64,000 bases of DNA from Mesostigma viride (taxonomy: Eukaryota > Streptophyta > Mesostigmatophyceae > Mesostigmatales > Mesostigmataceae), in NCBI GenBank assembly GCA_009746045.1, contig RPFO01001124.1:1-64000 (forward strand), written 5' to 3'. The notes beneath the pieces were generated by a model. That model did not search any database. It saw nothing but the letters and a program-made list of their open reading frames with translations, and was not told the origin of the DNA. Positions 14,721-24,453 of this stretch are shown here, in pieces (positions within the stretch are counted from its first letter, which is position 1; every line of letters starts with the position of its first letter). A program made the translations under genes and the position numbers.

Positions 14721-17206
14721 ACCGCCTGCCGTGCTCCTCGAATCCTGGTGATGCCACGCCACACTTTTTGCTGACAGGTCATCACGCTGATCTGTCGCAC
14801 ATGCGCATTTTCGGCTGCCCAGCCTGGCATCGTGTGGAAGGGCATCGTGGCAAGCTGGAGGCCAAGGCCATGCCTGGCATTTTTGTCGGTTATGCTCCCG
14901 ACTCGCCGGCATATCTGATCCTGGACTCCGCCACTCGCACTTTGGTGCAACGTCGCCACGTGGCCTTCAATGAGGCCTGGCGCAACGACGCCCTGCCATC
15001 ACCTCAGCTGCTGCCGGCACTGGTGGAGGGGGAGGAGGCTTCCGAGCTTCTGCTGCCACCGGTCACTGAGAATTCTGTCCCTGGGCCTGATACTACTCTG
15101 GCCCTACCGCCCTCTGGTCCTGTGACTAGAGCCATGGCGCGGCGCGCCGCTGCCAGCAGTGAGGACGCTGCTGTGGGCGCTGCCAGCAGTGGGGGCACTG
15201 CTTTGGGGGATGCCAGTGGTGAGGGGGGCTCGCCACTGGAGGCTTTGTCGGGGGATGCCAGTGGTGAGGGGGGCTCGCCACTGGAGGAGGCGCCAGCGCC
15301 AAGTCCTGAGCCCAAACCCGCTGAGTCTGAGTCTGCACCTGTTTTCGCACCAAGTCCTGCGCTGGAGGCGTCGTCGGCTTCTACCTCTACACCACCTGGA
15401 CACGTGTCGACGGCAGACACACCTGCTGCTGAATCTCCTTCTTCGTCCCAGCTACACAAATTAGTGCAGGCCCTCCGCGGCAAGCAACCGGCTGCCGCTA
15501 TGGCCACTGCTGCACTGGTGTCCGACGGCGTTGCACATGATCCCCTCGCTCAGGTGTTACCCACAACCCCTCTTGATCGTGTTTCCCCTAAATGGGCTCG
15601 TTTTTACCCTGACTACATGAGTGTGCGTGATCTGTTTGATACTTTCTCACTCCACACTAGCTCAGGTTCCACGTCCATCCCCTCCTCTTTTGCTGAGGCC
15701 CATGCTAGCCCTGAGTGGCGTGCTGCGATGGATAGTGAGCTTTCTAGCATTCGCGAACATGCAGTATATTCACTCGTTTCTTCCAAGTCTCTTCCTCGCA
15801 CTGCCAAGGTCCTTCCATCTCGGTGGGTGTTTGCTGTCAAAAGCGATGGCCGTTTCAAGGCCCGTTTTGTTGTGAAGGGCTTTGCTCAGCGGGAAGGCAT
15901 AGATTTCACTGAGGTCTTTAGCCCTACTGTTCGTTCCTCCACCATTCGTTTGGCACTAGCTTTTGGTGTCTCGTCTGGGTATGTGCTGAAGCAACTTGAT
16001 GTTCGCACTGCGTTTTTGTACGCCCCACTTTCTGAGGACGTCTATGTGCGTCCTCCTGCTGGCTTTGAGCAGCGTGATGCCGCTGGTGATGTGCTGGTGT
16101 GGAAGCTGCAACGCAGCCTCTATGGCATCAAGCAGGCACCACGTAACTGGCACAAAACATTTAGTGCCTATCTTCTCTCCGATGGTGCTGTACAAAGCCC
16201 AACGGATTCCTGCCTGTACGTGTATCCCACGTCTCGTACGTTTGTGTTTGTCCATGTCGACGACATTATTGCAGGCAGTCCTTCCTCTTCCTGGCTGGCC
16301 TCGTGGTCTCATCGTTTGGCCAGCAAGTTTCAGATCACCGAGTCCGATGACCCTTCTTTTTTCCTCGGTGTTTCTCTCCATGTCGACCCTGTTTCCCGGT
16401 CTCTTTCCTTGCACCAAACTGTGTATATTGAGGCCCTGGCTGCCCGCTTTGGGCTTTCTCCCTCCTTCCCTGTACGCACCCCGGTCAGTGTGTCCCGTGT
16501 TAGTCCCCAACGCGAGGGGGGAATGCAGCTCAATGCCCCGGACACCCAGCTGTATCAGTCCAAAACCGGTGCCGTGCTGTATGTCGCGCTGTGGACACGT
16601 CCAGACATTGCTTTTGCTGTCAACCAACTGGCTCAGCACATGCAGGCACCCACGGCAGCCCACATGGAGGCTGCCGACCGCCTGATCCGGTACCTCTACA
16701 CCACGAGGGACAAGGGTCTGCGGTATGGTCAGGAAGGGGGGCTGGAGGCCTGGACTGACGCTGACTGGGCTAACTGCCCAGAGTCCAGACGCTCTGTGAC
16801 GGGCAACCTGGTCCTGTTCCGGGGTGCGCCCGTGGAGTGGTGCAGCCGCAAGCAACCCATTGTTGCTCTGTCTTCCTGCGAGGCAGAGTACATTGCTGCG
16901 AGCAGCGTCACCCAGCTGGTGCTGCCACTCAGGCGCCTGCTGGGAGACCTGGGTGCACCGGTGGAGGGGCCCACGACCGTGCTGTGCGACAACACTGGCG
17001 CGGTGGCCCTGGCCAAGGATCCTGTGCACCCCAAGCGCACCAAGCACATCGACGTGCGCTACCACTTCATCCGTGAGCAGGTGGAGGGGGGCTCCATCTG
17101 CATGCGTCACTGCCCTGGCAAGGACAACCTGGCTGACATCTTCACCAAGGCCCTGGGAAGGGCACGGTTCATCACCCTGCGGGACAAGCTGCTGGTGTCT
17201 ACTTAG
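14717..17206 (+). CDS. pol: Copia integrase C-terminus, reverse transcriptase and RNase H
   Basis: An uninterrupted frame to the TAG at 17204-17206. It starts in the integrase tail (NRLPC...FLLTG, GCPAW, GIFVGYAP). A long Ser/Ala/Pro/Gly-rich linker follows, containing a repeated GDASGEGGSPLE unit at about 15209-15289. The RT domain starts near 15700 with WVFAVK, KARFVVKGFAQREG, QLDVRTAFLYA and LYGIKQAPRNWH. The catalytic box is VHVDD at 16250-16264. RNase H carries TDADWA, SSCEAEYIA and a DNTGA box, ending with a TKHIDVRYHFIRE motif. All catalytic positions I can see are present, so this half looks functional. Confidence 0.95.
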   Translation: MNRLPCSSNPGDATPHFLLTGHHADLSHMRIFGCPAWHRVEGHRGKLEAKAMPGIFVGYAPDSPAYLILDSATRTLVQRRHVAFNEAWRNDALPSPQLLPALVEGEEASELLLPPVTENSVPGPDTTLALPPSGPVTRAMARRAAASSEDAAVGAASSGGTALGDASGEGGSPLEALSGDASGEGGSPLEEAPAPSPEPKPAESESAPVFAPSPALEASSASTSTPPGHVSTADTPAAESPSSSQLHKLVQALRGKQPAAAMATAALVSDGVAHDPLAQVLPTTPLDRVSPKWARFYPDYMSVRDLFDTFSLHTSSGSTSIPSSFAEAHASPEWRAAMDSELSSIREHAVYSLVSSKSLPRTAKVLPSRWVFAVKSDGRFKARFVVKGFAQREGIDFTEVFSPTVRSSTIRLALAFGVSSGYVLKQLDVRTAFLYAPLSEDVYVRPPAGFEQRDAAGDVLVWKLQRSLYGIKQAPRNWHKTFSAYLLSDGAVQSPTDSCLYVYPTSRTFVFVHVDDIIAGSPSSSWLASWSHRLASKFQITESDDPSFFLGVSLHVDPVSRSLSLHQTVYIEALAARFGLSPSFPVRTPVSVSRVSPQREGGMQLNAPDTQLYQSKTGAVLYVALWTRPDIAFAVNQLAQHMQAPTAAHMEAADRLIRYLYTTRDKGLRYGQEGGLEAWTDADWANCPESRRSVTGNLVLFRGAPVEWCSRKQPIVALSSCEAEYIAASSVTQLVLPLRRLLGDLGAPVEGPTTVLCDNTGAVALAKDPVHPKRTKHIDVRYHFIREQVEGGSICMRHCPGKDNLADIFTKALGRARFITLRDKLLVST

Positions 17207-17299
17207 ATATGCAGTTGTATATGCCCACAGGGGCTGAGAGCTTTTTTGCTCTAAGTGTTATACTTGACAGGATAGCACTAGAGCAAGGTCATGTGTTGT

Positions 17300-17307
17300 A
17301 AGGGGGG
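17300..17307 (+). promoter_or_regulatory. Polypurine tract of the copia element
   Basis: AAGGGGGG ends exactly where the 3' LTR begins (TGTCAAGG at 17308), the expected site for plus-strand DNA priming. Confidence 0.85.
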
Positions 17308-18052
17308 TGTCAAGGACATGGTCCTTGTATTTGTACCCACCTGACCTGGCTAGATAGATAGAGGCTCTTGTACAGGAGCCACTGTTTTTTATCCCGTTGG
17401 ATTTGGCCTACAAATGAGAAAGTTGTGGCCAGTTTTAGTAATCAGGGATTAGTACCTATGCCAAGTGGATCCTTATAGGCAGCTGACAAATCTGTCTATG
17501 TCAGCTGACCTATGACATGTCAGATGAGAATCTATGACAGGACAGTTGACTGATTGACATGTACACTGTGCATGTCAGATGTGGCGCTGATATGTTCACG
17601 CCAGATTTACTTCATCATCATCAGATCACACACAGAGAGATCTTTTATTAAATAGTTAGATTACTGTGCAGCAGTTACAAGTTAAGACTGTACATCAGTT
17701 ACAAGATAAGGCTGTACAGCAGTTACAAGATAAGATTTATTCTTGTCTAGATCTGATTGGTAGCCTGTACACTGACCTAACCTGATTGGTGGCCTGAGTA
17801 TTACATGAGAATATTCCTAGGCACATTCCTAGCCAGCCAATCAGGTCATTCCAGTTTTCTGCCTGTGTTTTTTCCTCGAGTTAATAAAACAACTGAGGAG
17901 CCTTGCCAAAGGTACTCCTCACTATCATTCTGCCTCAAACTGAGTCTCTGTCTCTTTGCTTCCATCCTCCATAGCCTGTACCTGCAAGGACAGGCACATT
18001 TGGGTTCCAATCACAAGCATTGTAGAAGGCAAACCCATTAGTTCTTTCAACA
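17308..18052 (+). repeat. 3' LTR of the copia element
   Basis: 745 bp. It is followed directly by the CATAC target duplication and then by minisatellite units in the same register as those left of the element. It matches the 5' LTR throughout the stretches I compared by eye. Confidence 0.95.
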
Positions 18053-21000
18053 CATACACCGCGCACGCAAGGGGCAACGGCACTCACATGTACATACACC
18101 ATGCACGCAAGGGGCGGCTGCACACACACGTACACACACCATGCACGCAAGGAGCGACTTCACGCACAGGTACACACACCATGCACGCAAGGTTCGGCTG
18201 CACACACATGTACATCCACCGCGCACGCAAGGGGCGGCTGCACACACATGTACATACACCATGCACGCAAGGGGCGGCTGCACACACCTGTACATCCACC
18301 GCGCACGCAAGGGGCGAGTGCACACACACGTACACACACCGCGCACGCAAGGGGCGGCTGCACACACACGTACACACACCATGCACGCAAGGGCCGGCAT
18401 GCACACACAGTATACACACACCGCGCACGCAAGGGGCGGCTGCACACACACGTACATACACTGCGCACGCAAGGGGCTGCTGCACACACACTTACACTCA
18501 CCATGCACGCAAGGGGCGGCTGCACACACACGTACATACACCGCGCACGCAAGGGACGGCTGCACACACACGTACATACACCGTGCACGCAAGGGGCAAC
18601 TGCCCGCACATGTACATCCACCGCGCACGCAATTAAGGGACGGCTGCACACACACGTACATACACCGCGCACGCAAGGGGCAACGGCACTCACATGGACA
18701 TACACCATGCACGCAAGGGGCGGCTGCACACACACGTACATACACCGCGCACGCAAGGGGCTGCTGCACACACACTTACACACACAATGCACGCAATTAG
18801 GGGCGACGGCACTCACATGTACATACTCTTGGGCGGCTGCACTCACATGTACATACACCGCGCATGCAAGGGGCAACTGCACACACACGTACACACACCA
18901 TGCACGCAAGGGCCGGCATGCACACACACGTACATACACTGCGCACGCAAGGGGCAACTGCACACACACGTACACACACCATGCACGGAAGGGACGGCTG
19001 CACTCACATGTACACACACCATGCACGCAAGGGCCGGCTGCACACACACGTACATACACCATGCACGCAAGGGGCTGCACACACACTTACACACCACCTT
19101 GCACGCAAGGGCCGGCATGCACACACACTGGCATACACCGCGCACGCAAGGGGCGGCTGCACACACGTACATACACCGCGCACGCAAGGGGCGAGTGCAC
19201 ACACACGTACACACACCGCGCACGCAATTAAGGGACGGCTGCACACACACGTACATACACCGCGCACGCAAGGGGCAACGGCACTCACATGTACATCCAC
19301 CATGCACGCAAGGGGCGGCTGCACACACACGTACACACACCATGCACGCAAGGACAAGGATTCACACACATGTACACACACAAAGCACGCAAGGGGCTGC
19401 TGCACACACACGTACATACACCGCGCACGCAAGGGGCGGCTGCACTCACATGTACACACACCACGCACGCAAGGGGCGGCTGCACACACACGTACATACA
19501 CTGCGCACGCACGGGGCGACTGCACACACATGTACATAAACCATGCACGCAAGGGGCGGCTGCACACACATGTACATACACCGCGCACGCAAGGGGCGAG
19601 TGCAAACACATGTACATACACCGCGCACGCAAGGACAAGGATGCACACACATGTACATACACCGCGCACGCAAGGGGCGGCTGCACACACACGTACATAC
19701 ACCGCGCACGCAAGGGGCGAGTGCGCACACACGTACATACACCGCGCACGCAAGGGGCGGCTGCACACACACGTACATACACCGCGCACGCACGGGGCCA
19801 GTGCAAGCACATGTACATACACCATGCACGCAAGGGGCGGCTGCACACACATGTACATACACCGCGCACGCAAGGGGCGAGTGCAAACACATGTACATAC
19901 ACCGCGCACGCAAGGGGCAACTGCCCGCACATGTACATCCACCGCACACGCAAGGGGCGGCTGCACACACATGTACATACACCGCGCACGCAAGGGGCGG
20001 CTGCACACACACGTACATACACCGCGCACGCAAGGGGCGAGTGCGCACACACGTACATACACCGCGCACGCAAGGGGGGCTGCACACACACGTACATACA
20101 CCGCGCACGCAAGGGGCCAGTGCAAGCACATGTACATACACCATGCACGCAAGGGCCGGCATGCACAGAAACGTACATACACCGCGCACGCAAGGGGCTG
20201 CTGCACACACACGTACACACACCATGCACGCACGGGGCGGCTGCACACACACGTACATCCACTGCGCACGCACGGGGCCGGCGACTGCACACACATGTAC
20301 ATAAACCATGCACGCAAGGGGCGGCTGCACACACATGTACATCCACCGCGCACGCAAGGGGCGAGTGCAAACACATGTACATACACCGCGCACGCAAGGA
20401 CAAGGATGCACACACATGTACATACACCGCGCACGCAAGGGGCGGCTGCACACGCACGTACATACACCGCGCACGCAAGGGGCGGCTGCACACACACGTA
20501 CATACACCGCGCACGCACGGGGCCAGTGCAAGCACATGTACATACACCATGCACGCAAGGGGCGGCTGCACACACATGTACATACACCGCGCACGCAAGG
20601 GGCGAGTGCAAACACATGTACATACACCGCGCACGCAAGGGGCAACTGCCCGCACATGTACATCCACCGCGCACGCAAGGGGCGGCTGCACACACATGTA
20701 CACACACCATGCACGCAAGGACAAGGATGCACACACATGTACACACACCATGCACGCAAGGGGCGGCTGCACACACACGTACACACACCGCGCACGCAAG
20801 GGGCGAGTGCAAACACATGTACATACACCATGCACGCAAGGACAAGGATGCACACACATGTACACACACCATGCACGCAAGGGGCGGCTGCACACACACG
20901 TACATACACAATGCACGGTTGGGGCGACGGCACTCACATGTACATACACCATGCACGCAAGGACAAGGATGCACACACATGTACATACACCGCGCACGCA

Positions 21001-21318
21001 AGGGGCGGCTGCACACACACGTACATACACCGCGCACGCAAGGGGCGAGTGCGCACACACGTACATCCACCGCGCACGCAAGGGGCGGCTGCACACACAC
21101 GTACATACACCGCGCACGCAATGGGCGAGTGCAAACACATGTACATACACCGCGCACGCAAGGGGCGGCTGCACACACACGTACACACACCATGCACGCA
21201 AGGGCCGGCATGCACACACACGTACATACACCGCGCACGCAAGGGGCGGCTGCACAGAAACGTACACACACCGCGCACGCAAGGGCCGGCTGCACACACA
21301 TGTACATACACCTTGCAC
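18053..21318. repeat. 40-bp minisatellite array, right arm
   Basis: About 81 further units of the same 40-bp repeat, interrupted from the left arm only by the copia element. Variant units such as GGACAAGGATGCACAC and CCGGCGACTGCACAC recur here in the same order as in the left arm (20279-20420 versus 4501-4640). The array fades at about 21310 into CA-rich sequence. Confidence 0.95.
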
Positions 21319-21492
21319 GTACAACACACAACACACACACACAACAAAAAATTATATACACACACACACGCACACGCACACGCACACGCACACGCACACG
21401 CACACGCACACGCACACGCACACGCACACGCACAACACACACAACACACACAACACACACACGCACACGTGAACAACACACACACACAACAA
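21319..21492. repeat. CA-rich region with (GCACAC)n microsatellite
   Basis: Starts as AACACACAACACACAC words, then a clean 6-bp CACACG tract at about 21358-21435, then AACACACAC words again. It is almost purely alternating purine and pyrimidine. It directly abuts the minisatellite and may be its decayed or ancestral edge. Confidence 0.9.
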
Positions 21493-21598
21493 TTATAATA
21501 TTAGTGTAGTATATCAAACAAAATAGTAATAAAGTATTTGCAAGCGTACTTCGTGTGAATTATGTGTAGACGAGAATAGAAGCTAAACAAAACTCTAA

Positions 21599-21667
21599 TG
21601 GAGAAAGAGGGATTCGAACCCTTGGGAAAGTTACCCCATACATAGCATTCCACTCGGACATTTCTCC
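21599..21667 (-). pseudogene. Truncated tRNA-Ser-like pseudogene, organelle style
   Basis: The minus strand has a perfect seven-pair acceptor stem (GGAGAAA at 21667-21661, TTTCTCC at 21606-21600). It also has a D-arm start TGTCCGAGTGG and an intact T arm around GGTTCGAATCC. A TGGG...CCCA hairpin fits the long variable arm typical of tRNA-Ser. The stretch between the D arm and variable arm is only about a dozen bases (AATGCTATGTA). It resembles the 3' half of a chloroplast trnS-GGA anticodon arm, so part of the D arm, the 5' anticodon stem and the anticodon loop are missing. At about 69 nt it is too short for a class II tRNA. It is best read as a plastid-like tRNA-Ser relic in the nucleus. The plastid origin is inference. 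Confidence 0.7.
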
Positions 21668-21708
21668 GAAAAAAAGGTCACGTAAGCTAAGGGTGGAGAG
21701 TTAAGGGT

Positions 21709-21759
21709 GTAGGTTGTAGGATGTATGGTGTAGGGTGTAGGGTGTAGGGTGTAGGGTGT
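21709..21759 (+). repeat. Short telomere-like TGTAGGG run
   Basis: About seven degenerate 7-bp units of GTGTAGG/TTGTAGG. They resemble plant/algal TTTAGGG telomere repeats with a T to G change. The run is short and interstitial, about 50 bp downstream of the tRNA pseudogene and 400 bp from the end of the satellite. Confidence 0.5.
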
Positions 21760-22095
21760 CTTGAGCTTTCTTTTTTGAGATCAATAGAGTCCCCTTCCAT
21801 GATCATGTGCGTGATCTGGTTATGATTTTCATCTATGGCGTGTGTGGCCACATCGTGTATTTACAACTTTCTAGCCATGGATAACTAGGTAACCATAAAT
21901 TGGTTACCATGATAACTAGGTAAAAACGTGTTGGTTTCAGAATACATGTGATCGCTGCATTGTCATCTACAATGTACAAATCAATCACGGATTTCGGGGC
22001 TACGGATTTCGGGGCTAAGTTTTTGTGGGTAGAGATTGGCAAGGGTGTCTTTATCTTGCCACTTGGTCACTTGGTGTGCATTACGTCTGTTCTTG

Positions 22096-22401
22096 CGTTG
22101 GAGTCAAAAAACTGTCCGTGTGTGGTGGTGGACTTTTCCTCACGGTCAGTCGCCATATGTCATACAAGCACTTGTTCGGCGTACCACTAGCTCATGTATG
22201 TCACCATTGTAATTTTGCGTTGTAACAGCATTTCTCGGAGCCAACGGCCGTTGGACTCAAAAAACTGACCGTGTGTGGTGGTGGACTTTTCCTCACGGGC
22301 AGTCGCCATATGTCATACAAGCACTTGTTCGGCGTACCACTAGCTCGTGGATGTCACCATTGTAATTTTGAGTTGTAACAGCATTTCTCGGAGCCAACGG
22401 C
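22096..22401 (+). repeat. Two-copy tandem duplication, unit about 152 bp
   Basis: 22096-22248 and 22249-22401 are near-identical. Both contain TGTGTGGTGGTGGACTTTTC, GTCGCCATATGTCATACAAG and a GCATTTCTCGGAGCC end. Each unit ends with the palindrome CCAACGGCCGTTGG. Neither copy has a convincing ORF. Confidence 0.9.
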
Positions 22402-22920
22402 CGTTGGACTTCGAAAAACTGATAGCCTTGTCTGAAGGTGTGTGCGTGAATGGCACATGTGCATCGTCGGGGGGAGTTTTCTCAAGAGCCACATGTGGTA
22501 GTGTAAGGTGGGCATGCTTAGTGCGTACGGGTGGGAGGGACAAGAGGTGCAGAAGTTGACGGCTTTTGACCTTGGGAAATGACACGGCACACATAAGACA
22601 ACAAAGTGATAATTTTAATGTCTTTACTGGTGTACTGTCAATTTCTCCGAGCCAACGGCCGTTGGACTCTCGAAACTCTCCTGTCTACAAAGTGTGTGCG
22701 TGCGATGGCACTTGTTCCATGTGCCGGGGGGGGGTGAGAAATCTGTCGTTCATTAATTTGTGCCTCGTCGGGGTGGGCATGCATGAATTTGTGCCTCGTC
22801 GGGGTGGACATGCATGAAAGCATTTTCATTGGTACTCGGGGTTCAATATTTTTGTCTTGCTGTTGAAACGTCGACGTGCTCTTCTCCTGCTCTTTTTTTT
22901 TCCTACTCAACGGCCGTTGG
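22241..22920. repeat. Recurrent 14-bp palindrome CCAACGGCCGTTGG
   Basis: Perfect copies lie at 22241-22254, 22394-22407 and 22652-22665. A shortened copy (CAACGGCCGTTG) is near 22909-22920 and a one-base variant near 23960. The first three are preceded by CGGAG/CCGAG and followed by ACT, so the conserved block is about 22 bp. A palindrome of this size could bind a dimeric protein or mark ends of small mobile elements. Confidence 0.75.
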
Positions 22921-23222
22921 TGCTTTTAAACTTGCCCAGCGTTATGACTAGGATGCCCTTCTTTACTGCTAGCCACCGCCCCTTGTGTACAATGCTAGAA
23001 TTAGGCCGGGGTAATGGTACACGTCCACCGCGTCCCCAGTGCAAGGTTCGTGAATGCGCTGGTTCGTAAAAAATTCGGCACTTGGAAGGTTCGAACACCT
23101 GACCCCACTTTCGTTATTTCAACATGCCCTGAACGAAAAAGCTGCGTAAAGGATACATTAACCGTTCCCTGTTATTCTTGATTATATTGCGATATCATGG
23201 ACGTACACACGCGGTTGGTGGT

Positions 23223-23341
23223 CCGTACTTGCCAACTGCACTTGCAAACTGACTGACTGACTGCCTCCGTTACGCACTTGCGTGTGTTTCCGTACTTGCC
23301 AACTGAACTTGCAAACTGACTGAATGACTGCCTCCGTTACG
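23223..23341 (+). repeat. 52-bp direct repeat pair
   Basis: CCGTACTTGCCAACTG through GCCTCCGTTACG occurs at 23223-23274 and again at 23290-23341, offset 67 bp, with two mismatches around GACTGACTGA/GACTGAATGA. I see no gene in the surrounding 22900-24450 stretch beyond isolated short ORFs. Confidence 0.85.
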
Positions 23342-24453
23342 ACTAACAAGTGAACGACGAGTGAGCTACTAAAGTTTTGTTCAGTTCATTGTGTCTATAT
23401 GTACATAGCCGTTTCTTCAAAACCGTTGCGTGGATACCTTGATTCTGGGTTCGCTGATACTTGTTTCCCATTTTAAATCTCCCGTCCATAATTGGATACA
23501 TGTAATGTAGGAGGATACCCACTTGCCCGAAATCCGCGTAACGGGTGATTAGTACTGCTGTAAGCGGAACCACAGACAAATCTGTCTAACGGGCTAACAT
23601 TATTGTCCTTCATGTACTGGTTTTTGCACGCAGGACGCCATTCGCAACACCGCCTGACGGAGTCGGATGGACCGGACGTGCGTGAGGCTGCTGTTCACAG
23701 TCGTGAAGTTGGCAGACATTAATATCAACACGGTCACGAGAATTCGTCCAGAGAATAATTGATGCTTGTGACGTGCTCGACGGCTGCGATGACCGAGATG
23801 ATGCGTGTAGTGCACAGCGTCCGAGACGTCGCGACACCCGTGGCTGTCCTGTTGATGCGAACGCACGGTGACGAGACGGAGCCCATTATATAGGTGGATT
23901 ACAAGTTAGAACGGCCCTCGCGGTTGCACTGTTTAATCGCGAACGTGGATTTTGCGGAGCCGACGGCCGTTGGGGATTGGAAATCTGATGATATCGGGGC
24001 TGCGCACGACATCGAGGAACTGGGGATCGACGTAGGTCTACAGGCTCACTTGTCCGTCAACATGTATGGCCTCGCTTGACTGTCATCATCTTGACATGTA
24101 CATAACTAGTTCATATACCATGCATTTGACACTGCCTGCACGTGGATTTTCCAGACATACATTGAGGGTAATTATAACTCGAAAGCACTACGTACGATTG
24201 AGACGTCCGGTCGTAGAGCAGATGCACTGGAGCTTTCTGATCTTCCAATTGATGGGTCTGTAATTATGTAAGATATTCAGATATCGCGATGACTCGAGCA
24301 TCGATGCATGGAATGTAATAATGTATTTCATTCAATTATACATCCAATTTAACTCCGCAATTGAGGGGCACACATGTCCATCAGCCCGAGACAACATTTC
24401 CCAAGTAATTTTCGATTAGTGATTTAGTGTGGGCCTCCCCCTAACTACCCCGG

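Larger units (their letters stand above)
11933..18052 (+). mobile_element. Ty1/copia LTR retrotransposon inserted in the minisatellite
   Basis: A complete element: two 745-bp LTRs beginning TGTCAAGG and ending TTTCAACA, a primer binding site directly after the 5' LTR, a polypurine tract directly before the 3' LTR, and gag-protease-integrase-RT-RNase H in copia order. The 5-bp target duplication CATAC flanks it at 11928-11932 and 18053-18057, and minisatellite units continue on both sides. The LTRs have equal length and read the same over the stretches I compared, so the insertion is young. The coding region is broken by two -1 shifts (near 13560 and 14715), so this copy is either recently dead or carries homopolymer/assembly errors. 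Confidence 0.97.

Noticed and set aside
15956-17110. 384-codon minus-strand ORF opposite the copia RT/RNase H
   Set aside because: Shadow of the sense coding frame; no domain and no codon-position signal of its own.
21709-21759. True telomere
   Set aside because: Only about 50 bp, degenerate, interstitial, and G-rich in the direction leading into the contig rather than toward the satellite end.
23600-23866. Minus-strand 88-codon ORF in the gene-poor stretch
   Set aside because: No recognisable motif, no partner exons, and a length expected by chance at this GC content.
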